In this document: positions 10,479 through 20,910 of the stretch, in pieces
How the letters are laid out: every line of letters starts with the position of its first letter
How positions within the stretch are numbered: the stretch's first letter is position 1
Source: Carex sylvatica
Lineage: Eukaryota; Streptophyta; Magnoliopsida; Poales; Cyperaceae
Reading direction: 5' to 3'
Assembly: GCA_964058845.1 (NCBI GenBank)
Contig: CAXKVR010000288.1
Coordinates: 1-31,825 of the forward strand
Length of the DNA stretch: 31,825 nt
The notes under the pieces: model-generated
Told to the model about the DNA's origin: nothing
What the model saw: only the letters and a program-made list of their open reading frames with translations
Databases searched by the model: none
Position numbers and translations under genes: made by a program

Positions 10479-11280
10479 GTATTAATTCCTCTTAATTCAT
10501 TTCTTCTTCTTTTTAAGTTTCTCCAAATCCTTTTTGCTTAATAAATCTTTTCATGTTCTGCCTTTTTCTTTTTTTCCCTTTTCTCTCATCCAATCCAATC
10601 ATGGTTCTAATACATCAATGTTTTGATAAAGGCTAGTTAGTTAACCACTCACAAGTTCCAATTAACAAATTTCACATCCTTATGATATTAATGGAGAAGC
10701 CAAAGGTGCATTAATGTTAATGAATAATTAACAGTGCAAAATTAAACCAATTATACCACATTAAAAAAGTATACCAAAATAATACTATGATTGTTCTTGA
10801 TTAGGAAGCAATTAGCTGTCCCTTGATGTTATATATCTATCTTATAGGTTCCTCGTTGCATTTATTTAATATGAAATTATAATAAAGTCATGGTGTACAT
10901 GTTAATTAATTAACACCATTAAAGTACATTTTCAAGACACTGAGTCCCATTATTTATTTATTATTATCGTCCAATTAGAATACGACACGTATACATTAGG
11001 AAAATTTAATGAAGTTGTCGGCATCAATAAAGAAACGGTATTAAAACACAATTAAGTGTTAAGTCTAATTTGTTGCATGCGACGTCAAGTACACAAATAA
11101 TTAAGGCATGCATTCCGTCACGGCACCGTACAAAGATTTAGATAAGTTGCGTTCACGTGATGCGTCTTTGCCTGTTTGGCCATATCGTGTTCCGAATCCA
11201 ACTGCCTAGTGCATGTATGTGTAAACAGTGCGAAAAAGAACTAATCTATATAATATAATATATGAAAAAGACAAAAAAAG
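10479..11280. other. AT-rich DNA downstream of the orphan exon
   Basis: If the exon at 10442 is real, this is its intron or what replaced it. Early bases are T-rich (TTTTTCTTTTTTTCCC). No coding block with raised GC is seen, and no repeat is clear. Confidence 0.35.
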
Positions 11281-11370
11281 TGTGCCTAATGAAAATTAAA
11301 TCCATGACCTCAGGTGTAGACATAAAAACTAGAATTCAAACCACTAGACTATTAACAAAAATTTGTTATT
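11281..11370 (-). mobile_element. Possible degraded SINE
   Basis: On the minus strand, TAGTCTAGTGGTTTGA resembles a box A. About 35 bases later GGTCATGGATTTAATTTTC resembles a decayed box B, ending in a short A/T-rich tail. It is not clearly related to the other SINE-like copies. No target duplication was confirmed. Confidence 0.3.
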
Positions 11371-11582
11371 TTATGAGGAGTGCTAGACTATAAAAAAGTT
11401 CAAAAAACTCAAAAATTTATTTAAAGTTTAATATACATAATTAAGAATTTTAAAATCATAGAGTGTCTTAGCATCCTTATCTATACATAAATCCGCCCCT
11501 GCACTCAAGTCTTGGACACACACGTTTCTATTTGTGCTATTTGCCTATTTATGAACTATACACGTTTCTATCTTGCACACGC

Positions 11583-11971
11583 TAGGGTGTTCTTGACTTC
11601 ATCAGGCTATTTGGTGAACTCAACTCTAAAACCTGTCGGATTTGATTCAAACAACGAATTCAAACTGTTGAAATTCTTCTATCTTATGAGTGATGCATCT
11701 ATATGTAAAAAAAATTTAAATTTTAAATTAATTTTGTATAGCATCAAGTGGTCAAATAGCATATGAATGTATTAAAATTAATTTATAAACTTTCTAATTT
11801 TGACAACTTGACTTTATACTAAATTAATTCTAAACTTTAAAATTTTCACAAATAAACACATCGCTCATAAGGTAGAAGGATTTCAACAATTTGAATTCAT
11901 TGTTTAAAGATAATGCGATAGGTTTTAGAGTTGAATTCACCAAGTAACTTGATGAACTTAAGAACACCCTA
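11583..11971. mobile_element. MITE with ~190-bp arms and TA flanks
   Basis: The whole element is an inverted repeat. AGGGTGTTCTTGACTTCATC at the left pairs with GATGAACTTAAGAACACCCT at the right, and the match runs inward through AACTCTAAAACCTRTCGSAT, AACGAATTCAAACTGTTGAA and CTTATGAGTGATG to a short centre near 11780. The repeat is bounded by TA on both sides, which could be a TA target duplication. The frame 11512-11766 is a by-product. It belongs to the same family as 9060-10115. Confidence 0.75.
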
Positions 11972-12495
11972 ATTCTACTCTATACATACAGCTAGAAATA
12001 TGAACTCTATACAAATTCAAATTTTAATATATTATTATACATTGTTTCAACTTGTTTCAACTTGTGAAAGAGGATTAAAAGATGACAGCATTGTTTCAAA
12101 TTTTAATATTTTATACGTAATAATAAAAATGCATTACAAATTGAGTCTTTCTCTTTTTCTCATTGAATTTACTTATTTTTTTGGTGGAATTTAAACATTA
12201 TAATAAAAAATATTGCTGATTTATATATTACTAGTTTTCCTCAAATGGATTTGTAACCCCAAATATTGAATTTATATATTAAGAGAACAGAATTTTTGTG
12301 GTTGTTTTTGTGCCATCTCAAAATCAGATAAATATGTTGAGAGCACAATTGATAGTCTAACGAGGAAGTACTAAATTAATTGAGGAGGAATTCTCAAATG
12401 TGATATTTATTCACTGCTTTAGATTAACCTTTTTAAGCATATTAGTTCAAGGTGACCATAAAAAATGTATCATAGAAACATATATAAAATTAGGA
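11972..12495. other. AT-rich intergenic DNA, no gene recognised
   Basis: Short frames (12000-12194 and 12400-12612) are AT-driven and encode Ile/Tyr/Phe-rich low-complexity sequence. No RNA gene or element is recognised. Confidence 0.35.
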
Positions 12496-12832
12496 GTCCA
12501 TGCATTGGATTCATATCTCTGTTTCAAAGTTCAAATAATTAAATATGAATTGTTCAACATTAATATTAATCATACGAAAATATACTTGAAAACTGAATTT
12601 TATATTTTCTGAATTTTCTTTAACTATTTTATAGGTTGGTAGAAAATCACTACTCTCGAATGGTCATAATTTTTTAATCAAGTGATTTTCTAATTTTCTA
12701 AAAAGATAGTAAAAATATTTCAAAATATATAAAATTTGATCTCCAAGTATATTTTTATATGATAATAATGTTGAACAGTTTGAATTAATTATTTAAATTT
12801 TGAAAACAAAGATATGAATCTAATATACAGAC
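12496..12832. repeat. Hairpin-forming inverted repeat, ~155-bp arms
   Basis: GATTCATATCTCTGTTTCAAAG near 12509 pairs with the run ending GATATGAATC near 12820. GTTCAACATTAATATTAATC pairs with ATGATAATAATGTTGAAC, and AGAAAATCACT pairs with AGTGATTTTCT next to the centre near 12665. The spacer is only ~20-25 bases, so a transcript would form one long stem. Probably a MITE; no clear target duplication. Confidence 0.65.
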
Positions 12833-13158
12833 CGATCTGTGTATTGCAATGTACCATAGCTTCACTCTAAAATTAGACTTACTTTTAGATTACATGTGGT
12901 CTGTAGAAATAAATCATAATAAGGTGTAAGAGATGTTTATGTAACCATGAAAAATTAAGAATAAAATGTGGAGTTCAATTTATTATTATTATTTTTTTGA
13001 TAAAAGGCAACCAAGTGCTCGTTTCATATATGAAACATAGAAGTTAATTACAGAGTACTACTAATAGCTGTCCACTGCAACTAAACTCAAAACAAAAGCC
13101 AGAATAAAGCAAAACACACATATATATGCTCGTCTTTTCAATAGCTACCAAAACACAG

Positions 13159-14647
13159 CCGAAATTTTTATAAATACCCAAAAAATATATAAAATTACGG
13201 AATCTACCCACTGTTTGAAGGAAATTCGAAATATGCCCAATCCGGTTATTCAATAACCGAATTTGGGACAAATTTCCGGTCAATAGATTCTCGGACTCAA
13301 AACAATAAATCCGGTTAACCATTAACAGGAAATTTTATTTTTTTTTTTAAAAAAAAAAAAACACATTTCCGGTTAACCATTCACCGGATTTTTTTTTTTT
13401 TTTTTCAACAGAAATATATATTTTTTTCAACAGAATTTTTTTTTGTATTAAAATATTAGAAATGTTGAATATATTTCTTTGAAAATAGATGGAATACAAT
13501 ATAATTTGATTTATTAGAAAGACTGCAACAAATAACTCGGATCAATATTTTTCAGGCCGGATTTTTCGCGGCTGTAAGAAAAATTAATATATTTCTTTAT
13601 GTGTTATTGGGAAAAAATAAAAATACTTAGATTCTGAGTTATTGATCCCGGTTCAAAAGTCACTTCTAGGTAATTCAGAAAATATTGTGATCTTTTTAGT
13701 AAATTTAATTGGGAAAATTGTGTCCATGCCACTACAAAACCTCTAATTTTGAAAAATGCCACTACATACTTTGAATTCACGCCAATGCCATCACAAAGTT
13801 GGTTTACTTCTAATTTTGTCATTATTATACAATTTTTATACTATTTTGATTAAAAAATAATCTGAGAAATTCTGTTTTGAAATACGTATTTCTGTATTTC
13901 CGATTATACCCCTCAATTAAAATGAATGCACAGTTATGCTATTATCATTTTTTAATCTAAATAGTCTAAAAATTGTATAATAATGGCAAAATTAGAAGTA
14001 AACCAACTTTGTGATGGCATTGGCGTGAATTCAAAGTATGTAGTGGCATTTTTCAAAATTAGAAATTTTGTAGTGGCATGGACACAATTTTCCCAATTTA
14101 ATTTATTAAAAGTTGTATCTATTTTTGAAAAAAAACAAAAACTTTAATTTATTTAATGGTTGTTATTCAAAAAGAATTCTCAAAATAGATACAACTTTTA
14201 ATAAATTAAATGTACTAGAAAGATTACAATATTTTCTGGATTACCTAGAAGTGACTTTTGAACCGGGATCAATAACTCAGAATCTAAGCATTTTTATTTT
14301 TTTCCAATAACACATAAAGAAATATATTAATTTTTCTTATAGCCGCGAAAAATCCGACCTGAAAAATATTGATCCGAGTTATTTGTTGCAGTATTTCTAA
14401 TAAATCAAATTATATTGTATTCCATCTATTTTCAAAGAAATATATTCAACATTTCTAATATTTTAATACCAAAAAAAAGAAAAAAATTCTGTTGAAAAAA
14501 AAAAAAAAAAATCCGGTGAATTGTTAACCGGAAATTTGTCCCAAATCTGGTTATTGGATAACCGGATTTGACATTTTTCGAATTTCATTCAAACAGTGGG
14601 TAGATTCCGTAATTTTATATTTTTTTGGGTATTTATAAAAATTTCGG
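13159..14647. mobile_element. Mutator-like (MULE-type) foldback element, inside the LINE
   Basis: Very long, highly similar inverted arms run from both ends (CCGAAATTTTTATAAATACC and its complement) for ~500 bp each. Landmarks in both arms include the CCGGTTAACC-type words, poly(T)/poly(A) tracts, GATGGAATACAATATAATTT, CGCGGCTRTAAGAAAAATTA and TTATTGATCCCGGTTCAAAA. Flanking 9-mers AAAACACAG (13150-13158) and AAAAGACAG (14648-14656) match at 8 of 9 positions, the duplication length of Mutator-like elements. The loop, once the nested MITE is discounted, is ~30 bases. Open frames at 13604-13822 (-) and 14113-14310 (+) encode the same peptide tail because they lie in opposite arms; they are not genes. 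Confidence 0.8.
13711..14094. mobile_element. Nested 384-bp MITE
   Basis: The ends GGGAAAATTGTGTCCATGCC and its complement start ~150-bp arms, with GCCACTACAAAA, AATGCCACTACATACTTTGA and CAAAGTTGGTTTACTTC in both. A perfect 9-bp direct repeat AATTTAATT flanks it (13702-13710 and 14095-14103). Because that 9-mer is itself nearly symmetric, a slightly longer terminal repeat with a shorter duplication is an alternative. It interrupts the loop-proximal left arm of the foldback element, so it is the youngest layer of the nest. Confidence 0.85.
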
Positions 14648-14863
14648 AAAAGACAGTAATAGAAAAGTAAACCAGTTCTAAGCCTCCTAAACTGGGGATG
14701 AGGTAATTAGATCCTAACTCTGAATCTGTACAAAAAAAGTTTGTAAGTGTTCATCTGTTCACTCTGTTGGTGACCCATCCTCCCACGGTCCCACTCCAGC
14801 TTCTCTATTGGAGTCACTGCTGATATGGCACCACTTGATTATCATTGGAGGTGGAGTTCAATT

Positions 14864-15034
14864 AATGTTTAATATTTATTATGAGTTGAATCCAATTTAG
14901 TTAGATAAATTTTAACAGGAACAACATTGGTCATAATTATATCTTGTATATTTTTCAATTGTATACTGTTTTTTTTATCTCTGAAAAATCAAAAGACTAT
15001 ATCCAAATTTCAAAAGCACCGATGTTTCAAAAAA
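14864..15034. other. AT-rich spacer
   Basis: Sequence between the LINE duplication and the next element. No feature is recognised. Confidence 0.35.
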
Positions 15035-15428
15035 GGAAACGTTTAATTGTCCACAGATTATTGTCTATCATTTGTTCACACACTTAACTTGCGCGAATAC
15101 TGTAAAACTACTTCTACATGCTGTATAATTATACAATATATCACACAAAATATATCAATTAATCACAAAACATCCAGCAGCTATTTGAAGTGGTTCCATG
15201 ATAGTTAAAAACATATTGCAAATTGCACAACAGAACAAAAAAATTGTACTTTCAAACTGTACTTTCGAAAATTACAGTTATAGAAAGTTGTTGGCAGTTA
15301 GTGTTAGTTATTAGCAATTACTTTGACAAAAAACGTGATAAAAAACCAAAATTAAATTTTCCGATTAATTTTTTTTTTTATTATTTTTTCTAAATTTAAT
15401 GAACACACAAATAAATCATCAAAATAAT

Positions 15429-16018
15429 GAATACTGTAAAATTGACCACTTTACCTATAAAAATAAAATGTACAAACTATAAAACTACAGACATGCAAAA
15501 TTCACACATGAAAACGATAAAATAAAATGTTAAAAATATTAATTTTCAATACTGTAAAATTATCAAGTTAAACTGTGAAAACAAAAGGTAATAACTATAA
15601 ATTTACTAAATTATAAAATTAGCAGATGAAAATAATTAAACAGAGTTTAAAAAATATTAATATTCAATACTGTAAAATAGTGAACTAAAACTATGAAAAC
15701 AAAAAGTAAAAATTATAAATTTATAACATTGTAAAATTAGCAGATGAAAACGATTAAATACAATTTAAAAAACATAAATTTTCAATAGTGTAAAATTGTG
15801 AACTTAAACTATGAAAACAAAACGTAAAAACTATAAAATTATAATATTGTAAAATAAGCAGATGAAAACGATAAAACAAAATGTAAAAAATACAAAATTA
15901 CAATACTATAAAATTCTCAACTTAAACTACAAAAACAAAACATACAACCTACAAACAATCAGTACTGTAAAATTTCTAAATCTAAACTACAAATCAATTC
16001 CATGTACACTATAAAAAT
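15429..16018. repeat. Tandem array of ten 59-bp monomers in 118-bp dimers
   Basis: Monomers start at 15429, 15488, 15547, 15606, 15665, 15724, 15783, 15842, 15901 and 15960, with no net length change in any unit. Shared positions include TGTAAAAT near the start and AAAACAAAA in the middle. Odd monomers tend to carry GAACTTAAACTATG; even monomers (15606, 15724, 15842) carry AGCAGATGAAAA, so the higher-order period is 118 bp. Degenerate relatives (TACTGTAAAACTAC and similar) continue on both sides, near 15098 and 16352-16400. Confidence 0.9.
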
Positions 16019-16419
16019 TTTAAATCTAAACATACATCCATCATCTGTTCAACAAAACTATAAAATTCACCACACAGTATCTGTTCAACACAAACCAAAA
16101 TATTCACATCAGTTCAACAAAATATGCTCAACACAAATAATAATATTCACCACACAATATCAAACCTAATTATATGATTCGACATCTGGAATAGCATCAA
16201 AAAAACTATCGAAAGATAAAACTTATACATTAAAAACCTCCTCAATTCAAATAAAACTTCAATAGAAGTAAGAAAATCATGATTATCAATTCAAATCAAT
16301 AGAAAGAACGAAACCTAAATAGATTAGTAAATAAACAAGTTATTTTTGAATACTATAAAACCACAAGATGCATATTGTAAAACTACAAAGTGAATATCGT
16401 AAAATAACCCGATTATACT

Positions 16420-16535
16420 CCAGATCGCCTAGCTCTTATCTCTCTTCTCCAGATCGCCTCGCTCTCATCTCTCTTCTCCAGATCGCCTCGCTCTCATCTC
16501 TCTCCACCAGATCGCCTCTCTTAGATCATCTCTCT
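16420..16535. repeat. 29-bp tandem repeat, four units
   Basis: Units start at 16420, 16449, 16478 and 16507 with CCAGATCGCCT followed by CT-rich sequence (GCTCTCATCTCTCTTCT). The fourth unit has diverged. The pyrimidine-rich sense strand resembles a plant 5' leader and lies just upstream of an ATG at 16555. A 76-codon frame through it (16368-16598) is a translation of the repeat. Confidence 0.85.
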
Positions 16536-16554
16536 CCATTAGAATCTAAGAGGG

Positions 16555-16650
16555 ATGGCGGAGAATTCCGTCAGAGAGAAGAAAGCGCCGATGAGTAGTG
16601 GCGCCGACGAGCGGCGAGTAGTGGTGTTGCCGTTGAAAAATAAACTGTAG
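16555..16650 (+). pseudogene. Possible captured gene fragment, 31 codons
   Basis: ATGGCGGAG opens a 31-residue frame (starts MAENSVREKK, ends LPLKNKL) closed by TAG. It sits in a GC-rich island within AT-rich transposon DNA, after a CT-rich leader-like tract. These are features of a host first exon carried by a transposon. On the other strand a 57-residue frame, 16916-16743, starts MADMILVLLW and is rich in Ser and Pro; either strand could be the original sense. Neither peptide is recognised, so function is unknown. Confidence 0.3.
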
Positions 16651-16979
16651 GAGAGATTTAACCTGAGAGATTATACTGCCTCTTTATTCCTCAGGATCAA
16701 CGATCAAGAATTTAACGGAGTAGATCACTTTGTCAAAATTCATTATGTCTTCGACGGTAGACAACGAAAGTTTGGCAGTGCGCACCGAGAGGAGGTAGAA
16801 TTTGGGGACGGGGTTTGTTTGATCGAGGGAGATCGAGATGGAGAACAACGAAGAGAAGAGTGATGCCCATCAATTTGGGGATCGGGCCATAGTAGCACGA
16901 GAATCATATCCGCCATTAAAGATAGCTTGAGCGAGGACTGAGAAGGGAACTCTGATTTAGAATCTCACTATTGCTAACA

Positions 16980-16980
16980 G

Positions 16981-17008
<28 letters not shown>
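16980..17008. repeat. (GA)n microsatellite
   Basis: About 14 uninterrupted GA dinucleotides near the right end of the GC-rich block. Confidence 0.95.
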
Positions 17009-17012
<4 letters not shown>

Positions 17013-17151
17013 AAATATAGAAAGAGGATACGGTTTAGAAAGTCATTAGAAATTTGATGATTAAATTAAAGGTTTAACTAACAGTTAAATAAAGTATGAA
17101 TAAAAGTTGTGGACAAAATGCTGTGGATATAAACCTTTTCTCTTAAAAAAA

Positions 17152-17518
17152 TAATATCAATTTTGTCTTTGAAATAGACCACTGTTTTCATTTTAGTTTT
17201 ACAATATATATTATATAATAATAATATATAGCGTATACAGCTAGTTTGAGAAAAACAATTGATCCTGCATTTTTCAGAAGAGAAGCAATTTTGGCAAAAA
17301 TAAAAATAAAAATGAGCAATTAGAATTTGAGTGTGAAAGATGTGGTGAATGTTAATGAAAATATTTAAATCTATTTCAAGGTATATATTTAGGTTTCTAG
17401 AAAAATTGAATTAATTAATATCATAGAAACTGAGTCAAAACCGAAAGAATTGAATCAAACAGAAATAGGTATCGAAAACTAAAGCGCATAAATAATAAGT
17501 ATACTCGATCCAACATCG
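17152..17518. other. AT-rich intergenic DNA, no gene recognised
   Basis: Contains AT-repeats near 17205-17231 and nothing I can identify as a gene or a complete element. Confidence 0.35.
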
Positions 17519-17526
17519 ATTTGCAG

Positions 17527-18289
17527 CAGTGTTGTAAAAAACGATCTCAACGGTTGATTAAATGCCCGTTTAATTGTGAATGTTGACCAAACTATTATGA
17601 ATACACTAATTGAAGGTCTGTTTGTAGATTTTTTCTGATTAATCGGCCAATTATTTTTGATTATTTTCGATTACTCCATTTATTCTCGTTTAATCTTCCA
17701 TTTATTTTAGTAAATAAGTTTTATAAATTTTATATTATAGCTTTATTTGTACTTGGATATACATCCAATATTATTTATATATTTTTTTTCATTTTACTTA
17801 TTTTGAAATTGATTAAATCTTCTATTATTTATATAACATATATTCTTCTTACTTACTGATGTAATACTTTTAATTAGTACTCCATGTTCATATGTGTAAT
17901 TAACTTGTTATTATAAATTAAATTTAGTAATTTTATATTGAAATGCTGCATTTTTTTCAAACAATATTTTAATAGTATTTGAAAAACTTAATTTTTGAAT
18001 TTATTTTTTATTAAATAAATGTGTACTTACACATGTAAATTATTACATGTGTATCAGTGTATGTATTGTTAAGAAGAAATAAGAGTATTGTTATATTATA
18101 ATAATATAATTAAGTTAAATTAAATTTATTTAATAAGTTTGATGAGCTAAATAAATTATTTATATATACACATAATTTTAATGAAAATAATTAATTGTCC
18201 ACATAATTTTAATAATTCAGCCGCATGCCGATTAATTACTTGATAGTACTATATTTATCTGCAATTGCATACCGTTATTTACAACACTG
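17527..18289. mobile_element. Non-autonomous hAT element, 763 bp
   Basis: The ends are CAGTGTTGTAAAAAACG and, on the complement, CAGTGTTGTAAATAACGG. The flanking 8-mers ATTTGCAG (17519-17526) and ATTCGCAG (18290-18297) differ at one base, an aged hAT duplication. The interior is very AT-rich with no coding frame. Confidence 0.85.
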
Positions 18290-18297
18290 ATTCGCAG

Positions 18298-20292
18298 TAG
18301 TGCATCAAATCAATGCAGCTTTGATATTTAATATGTAAATGCGTTATGACCCATTTGTTAATTATTGATATTCGAAGATTTGCACTCAAAACGCATCGAG
18401 TATTCCAGTAGGTCCGATGTAACGCTCATCTTTTGCTAGGTCGAGCTAGATACACTCGTCTAAATCCAGATGGCCAAACATTTCGATTTTTTCCGTTGTA
18501 ACGCACATCCAAATTGATATAAACTTTGAATAGACAAGTCATTTTCATCAAAAAGCAAAATAAGGATAAGTTTGACAAGTTTGACAAGCAAAAACTTTGA
18601 TGTTTGATTTTCATCAACGCATTATCTTAATTTATTTTTACACCAAAAAGAAAAGATGCCAGTGAGATAATTTTAGATCCTAAGCTTAATTATGAGAGAT
18701 TTAGGTGAAGCATGCATGCTAAATCAAACATCCAAATTACTGCACGCTGTATTAGCTTACACTAATACGTCTTTCAGATGTCTCGTGCATTTTATACCTC
18801 ATCGTGCTTCAAATTTTATATCTTCATTTTTAAAATTCAAATTGTCGATCTCAACCGTTCAACGTGATATCTATATTAAATATAATCAGAGATCTAATTT
18901 TATATATATATTTTTAGAATTTTTTTCTAATTTTTTAGATAGGTACAGAATAATTGTTTACGTACTGTTGAAAACAATAATTTTATATCTATTTAGAAAA
19001 ATAGTATATATTGTTTTTCAAAAAATACAAAATTTGAGTAAGGGCGGTTCGATATTCGGTTGGATATCTAATCTACATTAAAATTATGCACACTTGATAT
19101 GCATAAATTTTAAAATTATTCACATAAATCTTAATACGAATTTAATATGATATTCATCTAACAATCTCCGATTCCAAAAATGTTCTTGTTGGAGGCTTAA
19201 GCGGTGGGCTCCGCGCCACCAACCTAATCATCCAATGAAGCCAAGCAGGAAGCAGACACACTGCTCATAAATTGGACGCTCCACTAATTAGTGGAAACTA
19301 ACATGTAAATGTAAATGAATAATTATTTTTCAATCTCCGACAAATAAAACATAAAAGAAGAAGGAATGTTTATCTCGCCTTGTTTTTTTTTTAAGATTAG
19401 CGAAAAAGTTTGCCACTAATGATATATTGATAAGAAAAAATATTTATATAATATCCCACCTTGTTAATCAGTTGCACGCCACTATAAAAGATGTGTAAAG
19501 TGCGTGCACGGTCCCAATTTTAATTTTACCAAGTCTGTAATAAGGACGATTAAAAGTAAAGCGATCTAAATCGTTAAACAAATCAAAGGAGATACGAAGG
19601 TCACTGAATATGGTGAGTGGATAATTTTGATCATTTTACACTAAAGGTAAATATTTTATGACCAATAATCCAAGCCAATCAGTTTTTTTTTTTAAATAGA
19701 AAAATGTCTAATTTTTTAAATCAGATGAAGAAATGTTCAAATTGAAAAGAAATTATTAAACGCCCAATTTGGAATCTGAGGCGTTGGACCAATTAATCCA
19801 CGCAAATCTTGAAGTTGCACGGTCAAATTCTTAACGAGAATCAGGCAGCTCATACATACGAGATCCATCAAACCACCCCCTCTCCTCGTGGAATTTGTAT
19901 TCTCTCATGTACTTAAAAGAGAATCTTTTACAATTACTGGATTCAAAATGTTCTTTCAACTCCGTACAAATGATACTGGTTCTTGCACCGTCCCGAATAA
20001 GCACTATTTTTTAGTTAATCTCAAGCCCATAGTAGTGGACCCGACCATCCAATGCCTCCAATGATATTTATCCGCTCTGACTCGGATCCGACTCCGCTGC
20101 TCTCCAAGTAGGAGAGAAGGACTATGTTATTCTAAATTGGATTGTTGAATTTTTTTTTATGCACAGCAACACAGATGAATAGTTCGATTTAAAATAACAG
20201 AGTCCTGCTCTCCTAATTGGAGAGCAGCAGAGTTGGTTCCCTCTGACTCTCCGTGATCATCCTCATCCTCTTGCACAGAGAGTGATGAGGTG
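18298..20292. other. Intergenic DNA, no gene recognised
   Basis: A 129-codon frame at 18692-19081 (+) is the longest in the non-genic part, but it is Ile/Phe/Tyr-rich low-complexity sequence without a domain. It is read through AT tracts such as (TA)n at 18901-18912. A 63-codon minus-strand frame at 18426-18617 likewise shows nothing. The stretch 20080-20235 has complementary GCTCTCCAAGTAGGAGAG and CTCTCCTAATTGGAGAGC blocks (near 20099 and 20209), suggesting a further decayed foldback element. Confidence 0.4.
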
Positions 20293-20300
20293 TCCAATGT

Positions 20301-20562
20301 CCAGTATAGTGACAAATAAATGGTTCAAATTTGATTTGGTGGGGTCAAAAATTTCATTATTCGAAAATAATTTGAGTATAATTCTGTACCACAGGAAAGC
20401 AAAAAAAAAAACTTTTATTCGTTAATAATTCATGATTCGCGTTTTATTCACGAATAAATAAAACATATAATACATTTTATTTTATTTTATTCGGTGTTCA
20501 GTTTAAAAACGTCAAGAAAATGAATTATATGTGAATTATTCGCGAATTATGTTATATAACTG
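20301..20562. mobile_element. Small hAT-like element A, 262 bp
   Basis: It begins CCAGTATAGTGACAAATAAA and ends GTTATATAACTG. It is flanked by TCCAATGT (20293-20300) and TCCAGTGT (20563-20570), a 7-of-8 match. Subterminal sequence is rich in GAATTATTCG-type words. The first ~20 bases match the start of element B, so they are sister copies. The exact first base is ambiguous by one. Confidence 0.65.
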
Positions 20563-20577
20563 TCCAGTGTCCAGTGT

Positions 20578-20902
20578 CCACCGTAGTGACAAATGAATTA
20601 TTCAGGTGCAGTTCAGCGAGATCAAAAATTCAAGATTCGGGAATAATTCGGGTATAATTCGGGATTATCCAGATCAGAGATCTCAATCCTACAAGAGAGA
20701 AAAGAAAAAGAAAACTAAAAAAAAATATTCTGAAAAAAATTCGAAAAAAATTTGTAAATAATTCGGAAAAAGTTCGTAAAATTCGAGTATTATTCGGATT
20801 TAATTCGGATAAAGTTCGATCAACCGAATAATTCGGTGTTCGGTTCCACATAACTAAAAAAAACGAATTATTCGGATGTAATACGCGAATCTTGTCACAC
20901 TG
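20578..20902. mobile_element. Small hAT-like element B, 325 bp
   Basis: It begins CCACCGTAGTGACAAATGAA and ends CTTGTCACACTG. Perfect 8-mers TCCAGTGT flank it (20570-20577 and 20903-20910). The interior has dense ATTCGG/CCGAAT words in both orientations, the expected subterminal repeats. It lies directly beside element A. A minus-strand frame of 115 codons (20630-20977) is read through these words and is not a gene. Confidence 0.7.
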
Positions 20903-20910
20903 TCCAGTGT

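Larger units (their letters stand above)
12981..14850 (-). mobile_element. 5'-truncated LINE, interrupted by a foldback element
   Basis: A 13-bp direct repeat GTGGAGTTCAATT flanks the unit (12968-12980 and 14851-14863). Read on the minus strand, the right part (14847-14657) has the look of the end of a LINE ORF2 and its 3' UTR. The left part (13149-12981) ends in TTGCCTTTTATC followed by an A-rich (AAT)n tail, a typical plant LINE 3' end. Only ~360 bp of LINE remain, so it is heavily 5'-truncated, as is common for LINE copies. The element at 13159-14647 was inserted into it later. The LINE assignment rests on the 3' end and long duplication, not on a recognisable reverse transcriptase. Confidence 0.75.
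15035..17142. mobile_element. Putative Mutator-like element carrying a tandem array and a GC-rich block
   Basis: The left end GGAAACGTTTAATTGTCCAC and the complement of the right end, GAGAAAAGGTTTATATCCAC, align with small gaps. Similarity continues for ~60 bases (CCACAGATTATTGTC against CCACAGCATTTTGTC). Flanking 9-mers TTCAAAAAA (15026-15034) and TTAAAAAAA (17143-17151) match at 8 of 9, but they are A-rich and so weak evidence. The interior contains the 59-bp array, related degenerate repeats to ~16410, a 29-bp array and a GC-rich block at 16540-16970. No transposase is visible. A Pack-MULE-like gene capture is one reading. Confidence 0.5.

Noticed and set aside
13604..14310. Two frames sharing the same C-terminal peptide
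   Set aside because: They lie in the two inverted arms of the foldback element, so the shared peptide follows from the repeat, not from a gene family.
15429..16018. Array considered as CRISPR-like
   Set aside because: Units are contiguous degenerate 59-bp monomers without unique spacers, in a plant nuclear setting.
18692..19081. 129-codon frame on the + strand
   Set aside because: Low-complexity Ile/Phe/Tyr-rich translation of AT tracts, with no domain, promoter or splice context.
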